Assembly: GCA_026168455.1 (NCBI GenBank)
Contig: CM047427.1
Coordinates: 39,870,905-39,934,904, forward strand
From: Theocolax elegans
Lineage: Eukaryota; Arthropoda; Insecta; Hymenoptera; Cerocephalidae
Reading direction: 5' to 3'
Length of the DNA stretch: 64,000 nucleotides
Positions 1 through 10,340 of this stretch are shown in pieces (the stretch's first letter is position 1; the number at the start of each line of letters is the position of its first letter). A program made the position numbers and the translations under genes. The notes beneath the pieces are model-generated. The model had not been told where the DNA came from, ran no database searches, and worked only from the letters and a program-made list of their open reading frames with translations.

Positions 1-15
1 CTATTAAGGGTTAAT

Positions 16-458
16 ATGTTTTATTTTAGACATATCGAATTAAAATATGGGAGGATAGTGAAAGATTATTGTTCTAAATGGTTAAAAGGAGTGGTTAGAA
101 TTATAAAATTAAGTGAACAATTAACTTTTCTTATGAGATGTAAAAAATCAAATATTTTTCCAAAACATATTGATGATAAATTTAAAGATGTTGGTTTTTA
201 TCGGGATTATAGGAAAAGAGTCTCTCATGATTTAAACAAGAGTGTTTTCTTTTTAAGAATAGATTATTAAATTTTGAAATTAGAAATTTAAATTTTGAGA
301 TTCATCGTTTGAAAGGATTTATATTAGATTTGAGAAATTATTTATTTAGAAATTTAAATTTGAATGATGTAAAACATTTTATGTTTAATCAAGGGAGTCA
401 CTTTAATAGAGTTAAATAGGATAAAAGAAAATATTTAAAAAGAAAATTTGAATTATTA
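16..458 (+). pseudogene. PLE ORF, N-terminal region, copy 1
   Basis: Start of the PLE polyprotein. It opens at ATG 16 with a lysine-rich, basic region of the kind found ahead of PLE reverse transcriptases. Compared with copy 3, a base is missing in the T run near 258, so the frame closes after 84 codons. The equivalent of the in-frame TAG of copy 3 (5254-5256) is also present here (417-419). The same frame resumes directly into the RT region. Probably inactive. Confidence 0.8.
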
Positions 459-2067
459 TTGTATAAGAAAAACTCTCATTTCAATCAATTGAATAATTTT
501 GAGATTAATGATAATTGGTTCAGGAATCTTACCGATACTGTTATGCCTAGGGAAGTAGTGAATATCATGTCAAGGGGTTCTAAGTTTGGTCTACCATATT
601 TGAGGAGGGATCTTCCCATTAAAGAAATAGTTGCTGATGTTGAAAGTAGAATAATAGGTTTTGAAGAAAATTTCAAAACTAAATATAGAGGATCTTTGGT
701 CAAAGTGGTGGGTAATTTTAAAAAAGAAAGTAAATATGATAATTTTTTAAATAGTAATTTATTTCGTGAATTAAAAATAACTAAGGATTTCTTGAAGGAA
801 AATCCAGAGATAATTTTTCAGAAAGCGGATAAAGGTAATATAACAGTGGCTTCGTATAAAAGAGATGTTATAGATCGGATTAAGCTCCTTTTGGATGATG
901 ACACTACATATAAGAAAATTAGGAATCCACATATCAATAAATTGCAAGATAAATTAAAGGAGTTACTTTCTTATTGGAGAAAGAAAGATTACATTGATGA
1001 TAAAACTTTTAAATATTTAAAATGTGAAAATGGTACAGTAGCAAAATGTTATGGGCTTCCTAAGATTCACAAAGAAAAGCTGACATATAGAATAATTATA
1101 TCATCTATTAATTTTCCTTCTTATAAGCTTGCTAGATTTTTGTCTGATATTTTAGTTAATGTAGTTGGTAAAACAAATTCTTATATTAAAGATAGTTGGA
1201 GTTTTTATAATATGATGAAAGATATGATTATTCCGAATAATTGTAAAATGATCTCATTGGATGTTGTATCTTTGTTTACAAACGTTCCTTTAGATTTTGT
1301 GAATGATATAATAATAGAAAAATGGTCAGATATTAGTTTATATACTATTTTAGATATTAATGAATTTACCAAAGCACTTAATTTAGTATTTAATAATACA
1401 TTTTTTTCTTTTGATAAAGATTTTTATGAACAGGGATATGGATGCCCAATGGGATCACCGTTGTCACCTGTAATAGCTAATTTAGTGATGGAAAAGTTAG
1501 AGGGTATTGCTTTGTCGAAATTGAGTTTTGAACCAATGATTTTTAGTAGATTTGTTGATGACATCTTTACGATAGTACCTGAATGTTTTGTTGATGAAAT
1601 GGTTGATGTTTTTAATTCAATTCATGATAGAATTAAATTTACAGTAGAGGTTGAGATTGATAAAGAATTAAATTTTTTAGATATTAAAGTTATTAGAGAT
1701 GATAAAAATAAAGTTAAATTGAATTGGTATAGAAAGCCTACTTGGTCGGATAGATTTTTAAATTTCCATTCTCATCACCAGTTCAGTGACAAGATTGGTG
1801 CGTTGAAAGGTGTTATTGACCGTGCCGTTGGACTGGCACACGGTGATTTTAGAAAAGTAAATTTAGATTTAGTTAAAAAAAACTTTTGTTAATAATAATT
1901 ATCCGATAGATTTGATTAATAGAGTGATTGAAGAGAGAGTGAATCAAATTTATAATAGTAAATTAAAAGTTAGAGTAGATATTAAAATTGATGCATTTGT
2001 TGTTATACCGTATGTTAGAGGTTTATCTGAAAGAATAAGAAAAGAATTTAAAAAACTAGATATTTAA
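459..2067 (+). pseudogene. PLE reverse transcriptase, copy 1 (frameshifted)
   Basis: Reverse transcriptase of a Penelope-like element, which copies element RNA into DNA at the target. Visible PLE signatures are KADKGN, AKCYGLPKIHKE, SLDVVSLFTNVP, GCPMGSPLSPVIANL, the catalytic FVDD (about 1551-1562) and LNFLDIKV. The frame is open from 459 to 1892 and then breaks because the A run near 1874 has 8 As, against 7 in copies 2 and 3. The RT frame resumes and ends at TAA 2065-2067, which is directly in frame with the GIY-YIG domain. The catalytic core is intact but the thumb and endonuclease are cut off. Confidence 0.93.
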
Positions 2068-2463
2068 GTTTTCTTTAGAAATATTAATAATTTAAGTTTT
2101 TTGTTTAATAATTGTAAGGATATAGATAGAAAGGATGATAAATCTGGAGTTGTTTATAAAATAAATTGTATTGATTGTGATAAATGTTACATTGGTCAAA
2201 CTAGTAGATATTTGAAAAAGAGAATTTATGAACATAAATATAGTTTGAGGAGTGTATCTGTCACATCAGGTTTGAAGGAGCATTGTTTAGATTTTGTTCA
2301 TTCATTTGATTTTAAAAATGTAGAAATTTTAGAACAAAATATTATGAATAAATTTAAAAGAGAAAGTCTTGAGAATATTCATATATTTAAGAATGATAAG
2401 AATGTTAATTTAATGTTAGAGTCAAGTAAATTAAATAAGATTTATCATCCTATGTTAACTTAG
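2068..2463 (+). pseudogene. PLE GIY-YIG endonuclease domain, copy 1
   Basis: C-terminal endonuclease domain of PLEs, thought to nick the target for priming. Seen in sequence: VVYKINCIDCDKCYIGQTSR, with the PLE Cys pattern ahead of the YIGQT half of the GIY-YIG motif, then KKRIYEHK. The domain is in the same frame as the RT but separated from it by a single TAA (2065-2067). Copy 2 shares this stop; in copy 3 the same position carries a one-base deletion instead. The 120-residue stretch from 2101 is identical in all three copies. Confidence 0.9.
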
Positions 2464-2560
2464 CTTAGTTTATTGGTGTGAATTTATTTAGGGTGGGTCC
2501 TTAGAGTGGGGAGGCTTTTTTTGAGGGTTTAAATATTGTGTAGAATAGATTTTCATTTCA

Positions 2561-2600
2561 GTCCCTGATGAGGAGCAGCAGCGAGCTCGAAACGTCGGAC
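2561..2600 (+). ncRNA. hammerhead-ribozyme-like motif in PLE 3' region, copy 1
   Basis: The segment has GTCC, then CTGATGA, a GAGC/GCTC stem with an 8-base loop, GAAAC, GTC and GGAC. The outer GTCC and GGAC can pair as stem I, and CTGATGA plus GAAA match the hammerhead catalytic core. Hammerhead motifs in PLE terminal repeats are established knowledge. Caveats: stem II pairs best one base away from the canonical register, leaving an unpaired G, and stem III is nearly absent (AC/GT without loop). Activity would probably need a dimeric form. Confidence 0.7.
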
Positions 2601-2842
2601 ATCATATTTGGGGTTAGTAGATTTTTGGTGCAGGGGGGCAGTCAGATTGCTTTATTAATAATTTGTTTTTATGTTTAGTTAGTGTTTTTATTTTTTATAT
2701 TTTATATTTTTTATTTTTATTTTTATAGATTCTTCGGGGGTGATTATAAGTAGGGGCAATCTGATTGCCCATATAATTGACTGTAAGACCGATAAAAATA
2801 TTAATTAATTTAGTTATACTACAGTCGACATAAGTAATATTT

Positions 2843-2953
2843 ATTAGAAATTGTTTTTATCATTTTTCTGATTAGACACTCTATTTTCCAGTGAAAAATT
2901 GTAAATTTCCAAATATTTATCAGCTCAAAATGTTGTAAGCGTTAAGGAAAATG
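2843..2953 (+). repeat. 110-bp flank shared by PLE copies 1 and 3
   Basis: The 110 bases after copy 1 recur after copy 3 at 7679-7788 with near identity, although the element ends before them. Between copies 1 and 2 this block is the palindrome spacer. It is either a 3' extension of the element (transduced sequence) or evidence that whole loci, not just elements, were duplicated. Confidence 0.8.
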
Positions 2954-3214
2954 TTAAAAACAATTTCTAATAAAATATTACTTATGTCGACTGTAGTATA
3001 ACTAAATTAATTAATATTTTTATCGGTCTTACAGTCAATTATATGGGCAATCAGATTGCCCCTACTTATAATCACCCCCGAAGAATCTATAAAAATAAAA
3101 ATAAAAAATATAAAATATAAAAAATAAAAACACTAACTAAACATAAAAACAAATTATTAATAAAGCAATCTGACTGCCCCCCCTGCACCAAAATCTACTA
3201 ACCCCAAATATGAT

Positions 3215-3254
3215 GTCCGACGTTTCGAGCTCGCTGCTGCTCCTCATCAGGGAC
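3215..3254 (-). ncRNA. hammerhead-ribozyme-like motif, copy 2
   Basis: Exact reverse-complement counterpart of the copy 1 motif (core CTGATGA and GAAAC, stem I GTCC/GGAC). Because copies 1 and 2 are inverted, a read-through transcript would carry one motif and the antisense of the other. Confidence 0.7.
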
Positions 3255-3351
3255 TGAAATGAAAATCTATTCTACACAATATTTAAACCCTCAAAAAAAG
3301 CCTCCCCACTCTAAGGACCCACCCTAAATAAATTCACACCAATAAACTAAG

Positions 3352-3747
3352 CTAAGTTAACATAGGATGATAAATCTTATTTAATTTACTTGACTCTAAC
3401 ATTAAATTAACATTCTTATCATTCTTAAATATATGAATATTCTCAAGACTTTCTCTTTTAAATTTATTCATAATATTTTGTTCTAAAATTTCTACATTTT
3501 TAAAATCAAATGAATGAACAAAATCTAAACAATGCTCCTTCAAACCTGATGTGACAGATACACTCCTCAAACTATATTTATGTTCATAAATTCTCTTTTT
3601 CAAATATCTACTAGTTTGACCAATGTAACATTTATCACAATCAATACAATTTATTTTATAAACAACTCCAGATTTATCATCCTTTCTATCTATATCCTTA
3701 CAATTATTAAACAAAAAACTTAAATTATTAATATTTCTAAAGAAAAC
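3352..3747 (-). pseudogene. PLE GIY-YIG endonuclease domain, copy 2
   Basis: Minus-strand endonuclease domain, identical at the protein level to those in copies 1 and 3 over the 120 residues ending at 3352. It follows the TAA at 3748-3750 in the same frame as the RT fragment, as in copy 1. It has the CDKCYIGQTSR signature of the PLE GIY-YIG family. Confidence 0.88.
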
Positions 3748-4744
3748 TTAAATATCTAGTTTTTTAAATTCTTTTCTTATTCTTTCAGATAAACCTCTAA
3801 CATACGGTATAACAACAAATGCATCAATTTTAATATCTACTCTAACTTTTAATTTACTATTATAAATTTGATTCACTCTCTCTTCAATCACTCTATTAAT
3901 CAAATCTATCGGATAATTATTATTAACAAAAGTTTTTTTAACTAAATCTAAATTTACTTTTCTAAAATCACCGTGTGCCAGTCCAACGGCACGGTCAATA
4001 ACACCTTTCAACGCACCAATCTTGTCACTGAACTGGTGATGAGAATGGAAATTTAAAAATCTATCCGACCAAGTAGGCTTTCTATACCAATTCAATTTAA
4101 CTTTATTTTTATCATCTCTAATAACTTTAATATCTAAAAAATTTAATTCTTTATCAATCTCAACCTCTACTGTAAATTTAATTCTATCATGAATTGAATT
4201 AAAAACATCAACCATTTCATCAACAAAACATTCAGGTACTATCGTAAAGATGTCATCAACAAATCTACTAAAAATCATTGGTTCAAAACTCAATTTCGAC
4301 AAAGCAATACCCTCTAACTTTTCCATCACTAAATTAGCTATTACAGGTGACAACGGTGATCCCATTGGGCATCCATATCCCTGTTCATAAAAATCTTTAT
4401 CAAAAGAAAAAAATGTATTATTAAATACTAAATTAAGTGCTTTGGTAAATTCATTAATATCTAAAATAGTATATAAACTAATATCTGACCATTTTTCTAT
4501 TATTATATCATTCACAAAATCTAAAGGAACGTTTGTAAACAAAGATACAACATCCAATGAGATCATTTTACAATTATTCGGAATAATCATATCTTTCATC
4601 ATATTATAAAAACTCCAACTATCTTTAATATAAGAATTTGTTTTACCAACTACATTAACTAAAATATCAGACAAAAATCTAGCAAGCTTATAAGAAGGAA
4701 AATTAATAGATGATATAATTATTCTATATGTCAGCTTTTCTTTG
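3748..4744 (-). pseudogene. PLE reverse transcriptase fragment, copy 2
   Basis: Open frame on the minus strand from the truncation point at 4744 to the TAA at 3748-3750. It contains the RT palm motifs SLDVVSLFTNVP, GCPMGSPLSPV and FVDDIF plus the thumb region, but lacks the N-terminal RT segments. The A run that breaks copy 1 has 7 bases here, so this fragment stays in frame to the shared TAA. It is not expected to be active because the start is missing. Confidence 0.9.
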
Positions 4745-4745
4745 T

Positions 4746-4818
4746 AATATAATTGACTGTAAGACCGATAAAAATATTAATTAATTTAGTTATACTACAG
4801 TCGACATAAGTAATATTA
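4746..4818 (+). repeat. PLE terminal-repeat (pLTR-like) remnant before copy 3
   Basis: This matches the last 70 or so bases of the element (2772-2840 and 7606-7675) and sits directly ahead of full copy 3. PLEs characteristically carry such partial head-to-tail duplications, called pLTRs. It contains GACTGTA and TACAGTC, which can pair as a hairpin. Confidence 0.8.
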
Positions 4819-4851
4819 TATTAATTTAATAAAGGTCTATTAAGGGTTAAT

Positions 4852-5256
4852 ATGTTTTATTTTAGACATATCGAATTAAAATATGGGAGGATAGTGAAAG
4901 ATTATTGTTCTAAATGGTTAAAAGGAGTGGTTAGAATTATAAAATTAAGTGAACAATTAACTTTTCTTATGAGATGTAAAAAATCAAATATTTTTCCAAA
5001 ACATATTGATGATAAATTTAAAGATGTTGGTTTTTATCGGGATTATAGGAAAAGAGTCTCTCATGATTTAAACAAGAGTGTTTTCTTTTTTAAGAATAGA
5101 TTATTAAATTTTGAAATTAGAAATTTAAATTTTGAGATTCATCGTTTGAAAGGATTTATATTAGATTTGAGAAATTATTTATTTAGAAATTTAAATTTGA
5201 ATGATGTAAAACATTTTATGTTTAATCAAGGGAGTCACTTTAATAGAGTTAAATAG
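4852..5256 (+). pseudogene. PLE ORF, N-terminal region, copy 3
   Basis: 134-codon frame from ATG 4852, rich in Lys, Asn and Phe, ending at TAG 5254-5256. The codons after the stop continue in the same frame into the RT, so the TAG splits one ancestral ORF. Copy 1 carries the same TAG. The stop is therefore older than the duplication, or read-through is used; the sequence cannot decide. Confidence 0.8.
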
Positions 5257-6930
5257 GATAAAAGAAAATATTTAAAAAGAAAATTTGAATTATTATTGTA
5301 TAAGAAAAACTCTCATTTCAATCAATTGAATAATTTTGAGATTAATGATAATTGGTTCAGGAATCTTACCGATACTGTTATGCCTAGGGAAGTAGTGAAT
5401 ATCATGTCAAGGGGTTCTAAGTTTGGTCTACCATATTTGAGGAGGGATCTTCCCATTAAAGAAATAGTTGCTGATGTTGAAAGTAGAATAATAGGTTTTG
5501 AAGAAAATTTCAAAACTAAATATAGAGGATCTTTGGTCAAAGTGGTGGGTAATTTTAAAAAAGAAAGTAAATATGATAATTTTTTAAATAGTAATTTATT
5601 TCGTGAATTAAAAATAACTAAGGATTTCTTGAAGGAAAATCCAGAGATAATTTTTCAGAAAGCGGATAAAGGTAATATAACAGTGGCTTCGTATAAAAGA
5701 GATGTTATAGATCGGATTAAGCTCCTTTTGGATGATGACACTACATATAAGAAAATTAGGAATCCACATATCAATAAATTGCAAGATAAATTAAAGGAGT
5801 TACTTTCTTATTGGAGAAAGAAAGATTACATTGATGATAAAACTTTTAAATATTTAAAATGTGAAAATGGTACAGTAGCAAAATGTTATGGGCTTCCTAA
5901 GATTCACAAAGAAAAGCTGACATATAGAATAATTATATCATCTATTAATTTTCCTTCTTATAAGCTTGCTAGATTTTTGTCTGATATTTTAGTTAATGTA
6001 GTTGGTAAAACAAATTCTTATATTAAAGATAGTTGGAGTTTTTATAATATGATGAAAGATATGATTATTCCGAATAATTGTAAAATGATCTCATTGGATG
6101 TTGTATCTTTGTTTACAAACGTTCCTTTAGATTTTGTGAATGATATAATAATAGAAAAATGGTCAGATATTAGTTTATATACTATTTTAGATATTAATGA
6201 ATTTACCAAAGCACTTAATTTAGTATTTAATAATACATTTTTTTCTTTTGATAAAGATTTTTATGAACAGGGATATGGATGCCCAATGGGATCACCGTTG
6301 TCACCTGTAATAGCTAATTTAGTGATGGAAAAGTTAGAGGGTATTGCTTTGTCGAAATTGAGTTTTGAACCAATGATTTTTAGTAGATTTGTTGATGACA
6401 TCTTTACGATAGTACCTGAATGTTTTGTTGATGAAATGGTTGATGTTTTTAATTCAATTCATGATAGAATTAAATTTACAGTAGAGGTTGAGATTGATAA
6501 AGAATTAAATTTTTTAGATATTAAAGTTATTAGAGATGATAAAAATAAAGTTAAATTGAATTGGTATAGAAAGCCTACTTGGTCGGATAGATTTTTAAAT
6601 TTCCATTCTCATCACCAGTTCAGTGACAAGATTGGTGCGTTGAAAGGTGTTATTGACCGTGCCGTTGGACTGGCACACGGTGATTTTAGAAAAGTAAATT
6701 TAGATTTAGTTAAAAAAACTTTTGTTAATAATAATTATCCGATAGATTTGATTAATAGAGTGATTGAAGAGAGAGTGAATCAAATTTATAATAGTAAATT
6801 AAAAGTTAGAGTAGATATTAAAATTGATGCATTTGTTGTTATACCGTATGTTAGAGGTTTATCTGAAAGAATAAGAAAAGAATTTAAAAAACTAGATATT
6901 AAGTTTTCTTTAGAAATATTAATAATTTAA
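5257..6930 (+). pseudogene. PLE reverse transcriptase, copy 3
   Basis: Longest PLE frame of the window (544 residues counted from 5296). It holds all RT blocks: KADKGN, CYGLPKIHKE, SLDVVSLFTNVP, GCPMGSPLSP, the catalytic FVDD and LNFLDIKV, followed by the thumb. It ends in an aberrant tail (residues KFSLEILII) because one base is lost relative to copies 1 and 2 near 6900. The endonuclease lies in another frame from 6936. The RT domain itself looks intact. Confidence 0.92.
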
Positions 6931-6935
6931 GTTTT

Positions 6936-7298
6936 TTGTTTAATAATTGTAAGGATATAGATAGAAAGGATGATAAATCTGGAGTTGTTTATAAAATAAA
7001 TTGTATTGATTGTGATAAATGTTACATTGGTCAAACTAGTAGATATTTGAAAAAGAGAATTTATGAACATAAATATAGTTTGAGGAGTGTATCTGTCACA
7101 TCAGGTTTGAAGGAGCATTGTTTAGATTTTGTTCATTCATTTGATTTTAAAAATGTAGAAATTTTAGAACAAAATATTATGAATAAATTTAAAAGAGAAA
7201 GTCTTGAGAATATTCATATATTTAAGAATGATAAGAATGTTAATTTAATGTTAGAGTCAAGTAAATTAAATAAGATTTATCATCCTATGTTAACTTAG
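6936..7298 (+). pseudogene. PLE GIY-YIG endonuclease domain, copy 3
   Basis: 120-residue GIY-YIG domain (VVYKINCIDCDKCYIGQTSR near its start), out of frame with the RT because of the one-base deletion near 6900. Identical in protein sequence to copies 1 and 2. The listed start at 6936 is a TTG inside the original ORF, not a genuine start. Confidence 0.88.
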
Positions 7299-7395
7299 CT
7301 TAGTTTATTGGTGTGAATTTATTTAGGGTGGGTCCTTAGAGTGGGGAGGCTTTTTTTGAGGGTTTAAATATTGTGTAGAATAGATTTTCATTTCA

Positions 7396-7435
7396 GTCCC
7401 TGATGAGGAGCAGCAGCGAGCTCGAAACGTCGGAC
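7396..7435 (+). ncRNA. hammerhead-ribozyme-like motif, copy 3
   Basis: Identical to the copy 1 motif: stem I GTCC/GGAC, CTGATGA, GAGC/GCTC stem, GAAAC, GTC. It lies about 100 bases after the endonuclease stop, as in the other copies. Full conservation in all three copies fits either function or recent duplication. Confidence 0.7.
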
Positions 7436-7678
7436 ATCATATTTGGGGTTAGTAGATTTTTGGTGCAGGGGGGCAGTCAGATTGCTTTATTAATAATTTG
7501 TTTTTATGTTTAGTTAGTGTTTTTATTTTTTATATTTTATATTTTTTATTTTTATTTTTATAGATTCTTCGGGGGTGATTATAAGTAGGGGCAATCTGAT
7601 TGCCCATATAATTGACTGTAAGACCGATAAAAATATTAATTAATTTAGTTATACTACAGTCGACATAAGTAATATTTT

Positions 7679-7788
7679 ATTAGAAATTGTTTTTATCATT
7701 TTTCTGATTAGACACTCTATTTTCCAGTGAAAAATTGTAAATTTCCAAATATTTATCAGCTCAAAATGTTGTAAGCGTTAAGGAAAAT
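7679..7788 (+). repeat. second copy of the 110-bp PLE flank
   Basis: Same block as 2843-2953. After 7788 the sequence passes directly into the tandem array. Confidence 0.8.
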
Positions 7789-8850
7789 GTTAAGGAAAAA
7801 TTAACTTACCAAAATTAGTAAAGTGCATATACTTACTAAATTGTAGTATTTAGTAACTACTTATGAAAATTTTGGAATATTTTAAACGGATCTAAATAGA
7901 ACTTCACCTCCTAAAATTAATTTATTTTATGACGAAGGATCATCGCCAAAAGTTCTATGGCATTAATATTTTGTACTTTTCGAGTAATAAGACTTTCTTC
8001 TTAAATAAATAAATTTTTTTAATAATTTTTATTAATTTTATAGAACTATTTATATAATTTTAGTGGCATATAAATAAAAACCTGTTTCATCCATTTCTCC
8101 CGTAATTCGTAATTTGCACCCTCTTTCAAAATTTGCGTTTTAATCCATAATTATATCCAATCTATTTTTTCCTTTAGTTACAGAGCCCATATATTTATCT
8201 TCATTATTATAATCAAATTCATTCCTTAGAAAACCTTCTGTTTCTAATAAATACATACTTGTTTATTTAAAATATTGTTTTCTATAAATATACATAATCT
8301 ACTCTCTTATATATCCATTCAATTTTGAAATATTAATTTAAAAAATATTTAAATTAAATGCTCCTAAATTAATAGTTTTTGAAAATCTATTCAAATATAA
8401 TTAGTATTTTATATTGCCACTGTTAAAATTTGAATTTTCTTTTGCCTATACTGTTTATAGTAGAATTATCTTAAAAATGCAATAACTAATATATTTAATT
8501 TTTAACTTATTGTATATTTCACATATAGATATTTGGAAAAGTGTATGTTATACTTGATTAATATTTATTTCATCTTCAAACAATTTTGCATTTGTATTTA
8601 AAGCATTACATTGAATTTTAGATCCGTTATTATTATTGAGTATACGTTTAAAAATTTTATGAGTTTTATCAAGAATGAGTAAACAAATACACATTCTTTC
8701 AAGTTATGTTCACAACTTTTTTTTGCGCACGGAAAAATACGTATATTATGTATTCTTGAAAAAACAATTTTAAAATATATATATATTATATAAATATTAC
8801 GCCGCACACACACACACCCACATACATATATACATATATATACATATATA

Positions 8851-9366
8851 TGGTCTATTTCACGTCAAGTGGTACGATGAAAATTTTAAATCACTCCAAA
8901 ATTTGAGAACAGGCTGGAAACATCTTCCAGAACATACAAAAAAAATTTAAGTGTTAAAAATAATTTGCTTAAGAGTTATTCGACCATGAAAAGTGGAAAT
9001 TTTTCAATTTTTTAGAAAAATTTCTATTTTTCAAGCCATTTATCTCAAAATCTGTTGATTTTTTTGAAAAAACATTACAAACAACTTTTGTTTAAATTAA
9101 TCTTTAGAACTTATCTACCATGGTTACATTTCTTAATTTTAAAATCTCGAAGAGATAGAACACCCGGATATATTGAATATCAAAAAAAGGCTACCACACC
9201 ATAATCGATTTTAATCTAACACCTTTCAAACGTTCACATTTTTCGCGAGCTTTCGAATGGCTTGGGTTAGCTTATTCGCCAAGACCGCTGTTGTAAGTTA
9301 TGCCTCATAAACCTCATAAAATCACTAATTTTCACGTATTTTAGGACATAACTTACACCAAAGGTG

Positions 9367-9406
<40 letters not shown>

Positions 9407-10340
9407 TGGCGTATTCCACGTGAAGTGGTCCGATCAAAATTTTAAAATGCACCAAATTTTGAGTACACTTTGCCAATTTTTTTGCAGAATACAGAAAAAA
9501 ATTTTTAGGTACTGGAATTTATTAGCTCAAAAGTTATTATAACCTCAAAAAGTGAACTTTATCCAGTTTTTTTCAACACCAGCTGGGTTTATCGCTATTT
9601 AACTCAAAATCTATCAACTTTTACTATACAACATTATATGTAACATTCGTTGCTAATTATGTGTAGAATTTATCCTTCTGGGTTAGAATTTCTAATCTTA
9701 AGGTCAATGTTACATAAACTACATGTCAATATTCAACTTAAAAAAGTGTAAGTTCGCCGCCATTGATTTTTTTTATCCAAAAGTCTAAAAGAAAGCTTGG
9801 AGCAATACCTTTCAAATAGTCTGTAGCTTTTTATGGCCTTCAATTCTGTAAAAAGTTATGATAATTTAAAGAAAGACAAAAAATTCACAAAAATTAACAT
9901 GGTATTTCCCATTTAAATTTTTTAAAAAATTTGGTGTTTGTGTGTTCAAAAAATGTGATCTTTTGAGCGGTATTAGATCAAAATCGATTGTGGCGTGGTC
10001 GCCTATTTTTGATATTCAATATTTCCGGGCGTTCTATCTCTTCGAGATTTTAAAATTAGGAATTGTAACCAAAGTAGATAAGTTCTAAAGATTATTTTGA
10101 ACAAAAGTTGTATATAATGTATTTTTAAAAAAAGCAATAGATTTTGAGATAAATAGCTTTGAAAATAATAATTTCTCTAAAAAATTGAAAAATTTCCATT
10201 TTTCATGGTGGAATAACTCTTAGGCAAATTATTTTTAAGACCTCAATTTTTTTTTCTATCTTCTGGAAGATATTTCCAGTCTGTTCACAAAATTTGGAGT
10301 GATTTCAAATTTTCATCGAACCACTGATGTGAAATAGCTC
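8851..10340. mobile_element. long-TIR non-autonomous element, array unit 1
   Basis: Left arm (about 8851-9260) and right arm (about 9950-10340) are imperfect inverted repeats of roughly 400 bases. The outer ends read GTCTATTTCACGTCAAGTGG on the left and, inverted, GCTATTTCACATCAGTGG on the right. Flanks are TATATA-rich, so a TA-type target is possible but cannot be fixed. A second end-like sequence, GCGTATTCCACGTGAAGTGG, sits inside at about 9410, suggesting a nested or chimeric element. No transposase is seen. Confidence 0.75.

Larger units (their letters stand above)
1..2842 (+). mobile_element. Penelope-like element copy 1 (left edge cut by window)
   Basis: Penelope-like retroelement (PLE): a reverse transcriptase followed by a GIY-YIG endonuclease, then a 3' untranslated region with a hammerhead-like motif (2561-2600). 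Bases 1 onward match copy 3 from 4836, so only about 15-20 bases of the 5' end are missing. The 3' end is placed near 2842, where copies 1, 2 and 3 all end in the same AAGTAATATT context. The element is nearly identical to copy 3 but has private defects: a frameshift near 258 (shorter T run than copy 3) and an extra A in the A run near 1874. It is the left arm of a giant palindrome with copy 2. Confidence 0.93.
1070..4744. repeat. giant PLE palindrome, arms about 1.79 kb, spacer 93 bp
   Basis: Bases 1070-2860 of PLE copy 1 are repeated almost perfectly in inverted orientation at 2954-4744 (copy 2). The spacer (2861-2953) is not palindromic. The arms share the TAA between RT and GIY-YIG, which copy 3 lacks, so copy 2 derives from copy 1 or both come from a common parent distinct from copy 3. 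The arms cover most of the RT, the endonuclease, the ribozyme-like motif and the tail. Confidence 0.9.
2954..4744 (-). mobile_element. Penelope-like element copy 2, inverted and 5'-truncated
   Basis: Inverted PLE copy, reading from 4744 leftwards. It starts inside the RT at the PKIHKEK motif, so the N-terminal half is missing. Typical PLEs are found as partial plus full copies with 5'-truncated members, so this truncation is ordinary. The inverted orientation facing copy 1 is less so. At 4744 it abuts a short copy of the element's own tail, then full copy 3. Confidence 0.92.
4819..7677 (+). mobile_element. Penelope-like element copy 3, full length
   Basis: The only copy with both ends inside the window. 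It has a tail-derived pLTR fragment ahead of it, N-terminal region, RT, GIY-YIG domain, 3' region with hammerhead-like motif at 7396-7435 and the same tail as copy 1. It is broken by an in-frame TAG at 5254-5256 and a one-base deletion between RT and endonuclease (near 6900). No copy in the window could therefore encode the full PLE protein of roughly 800 residues. Confidence 0.93.
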
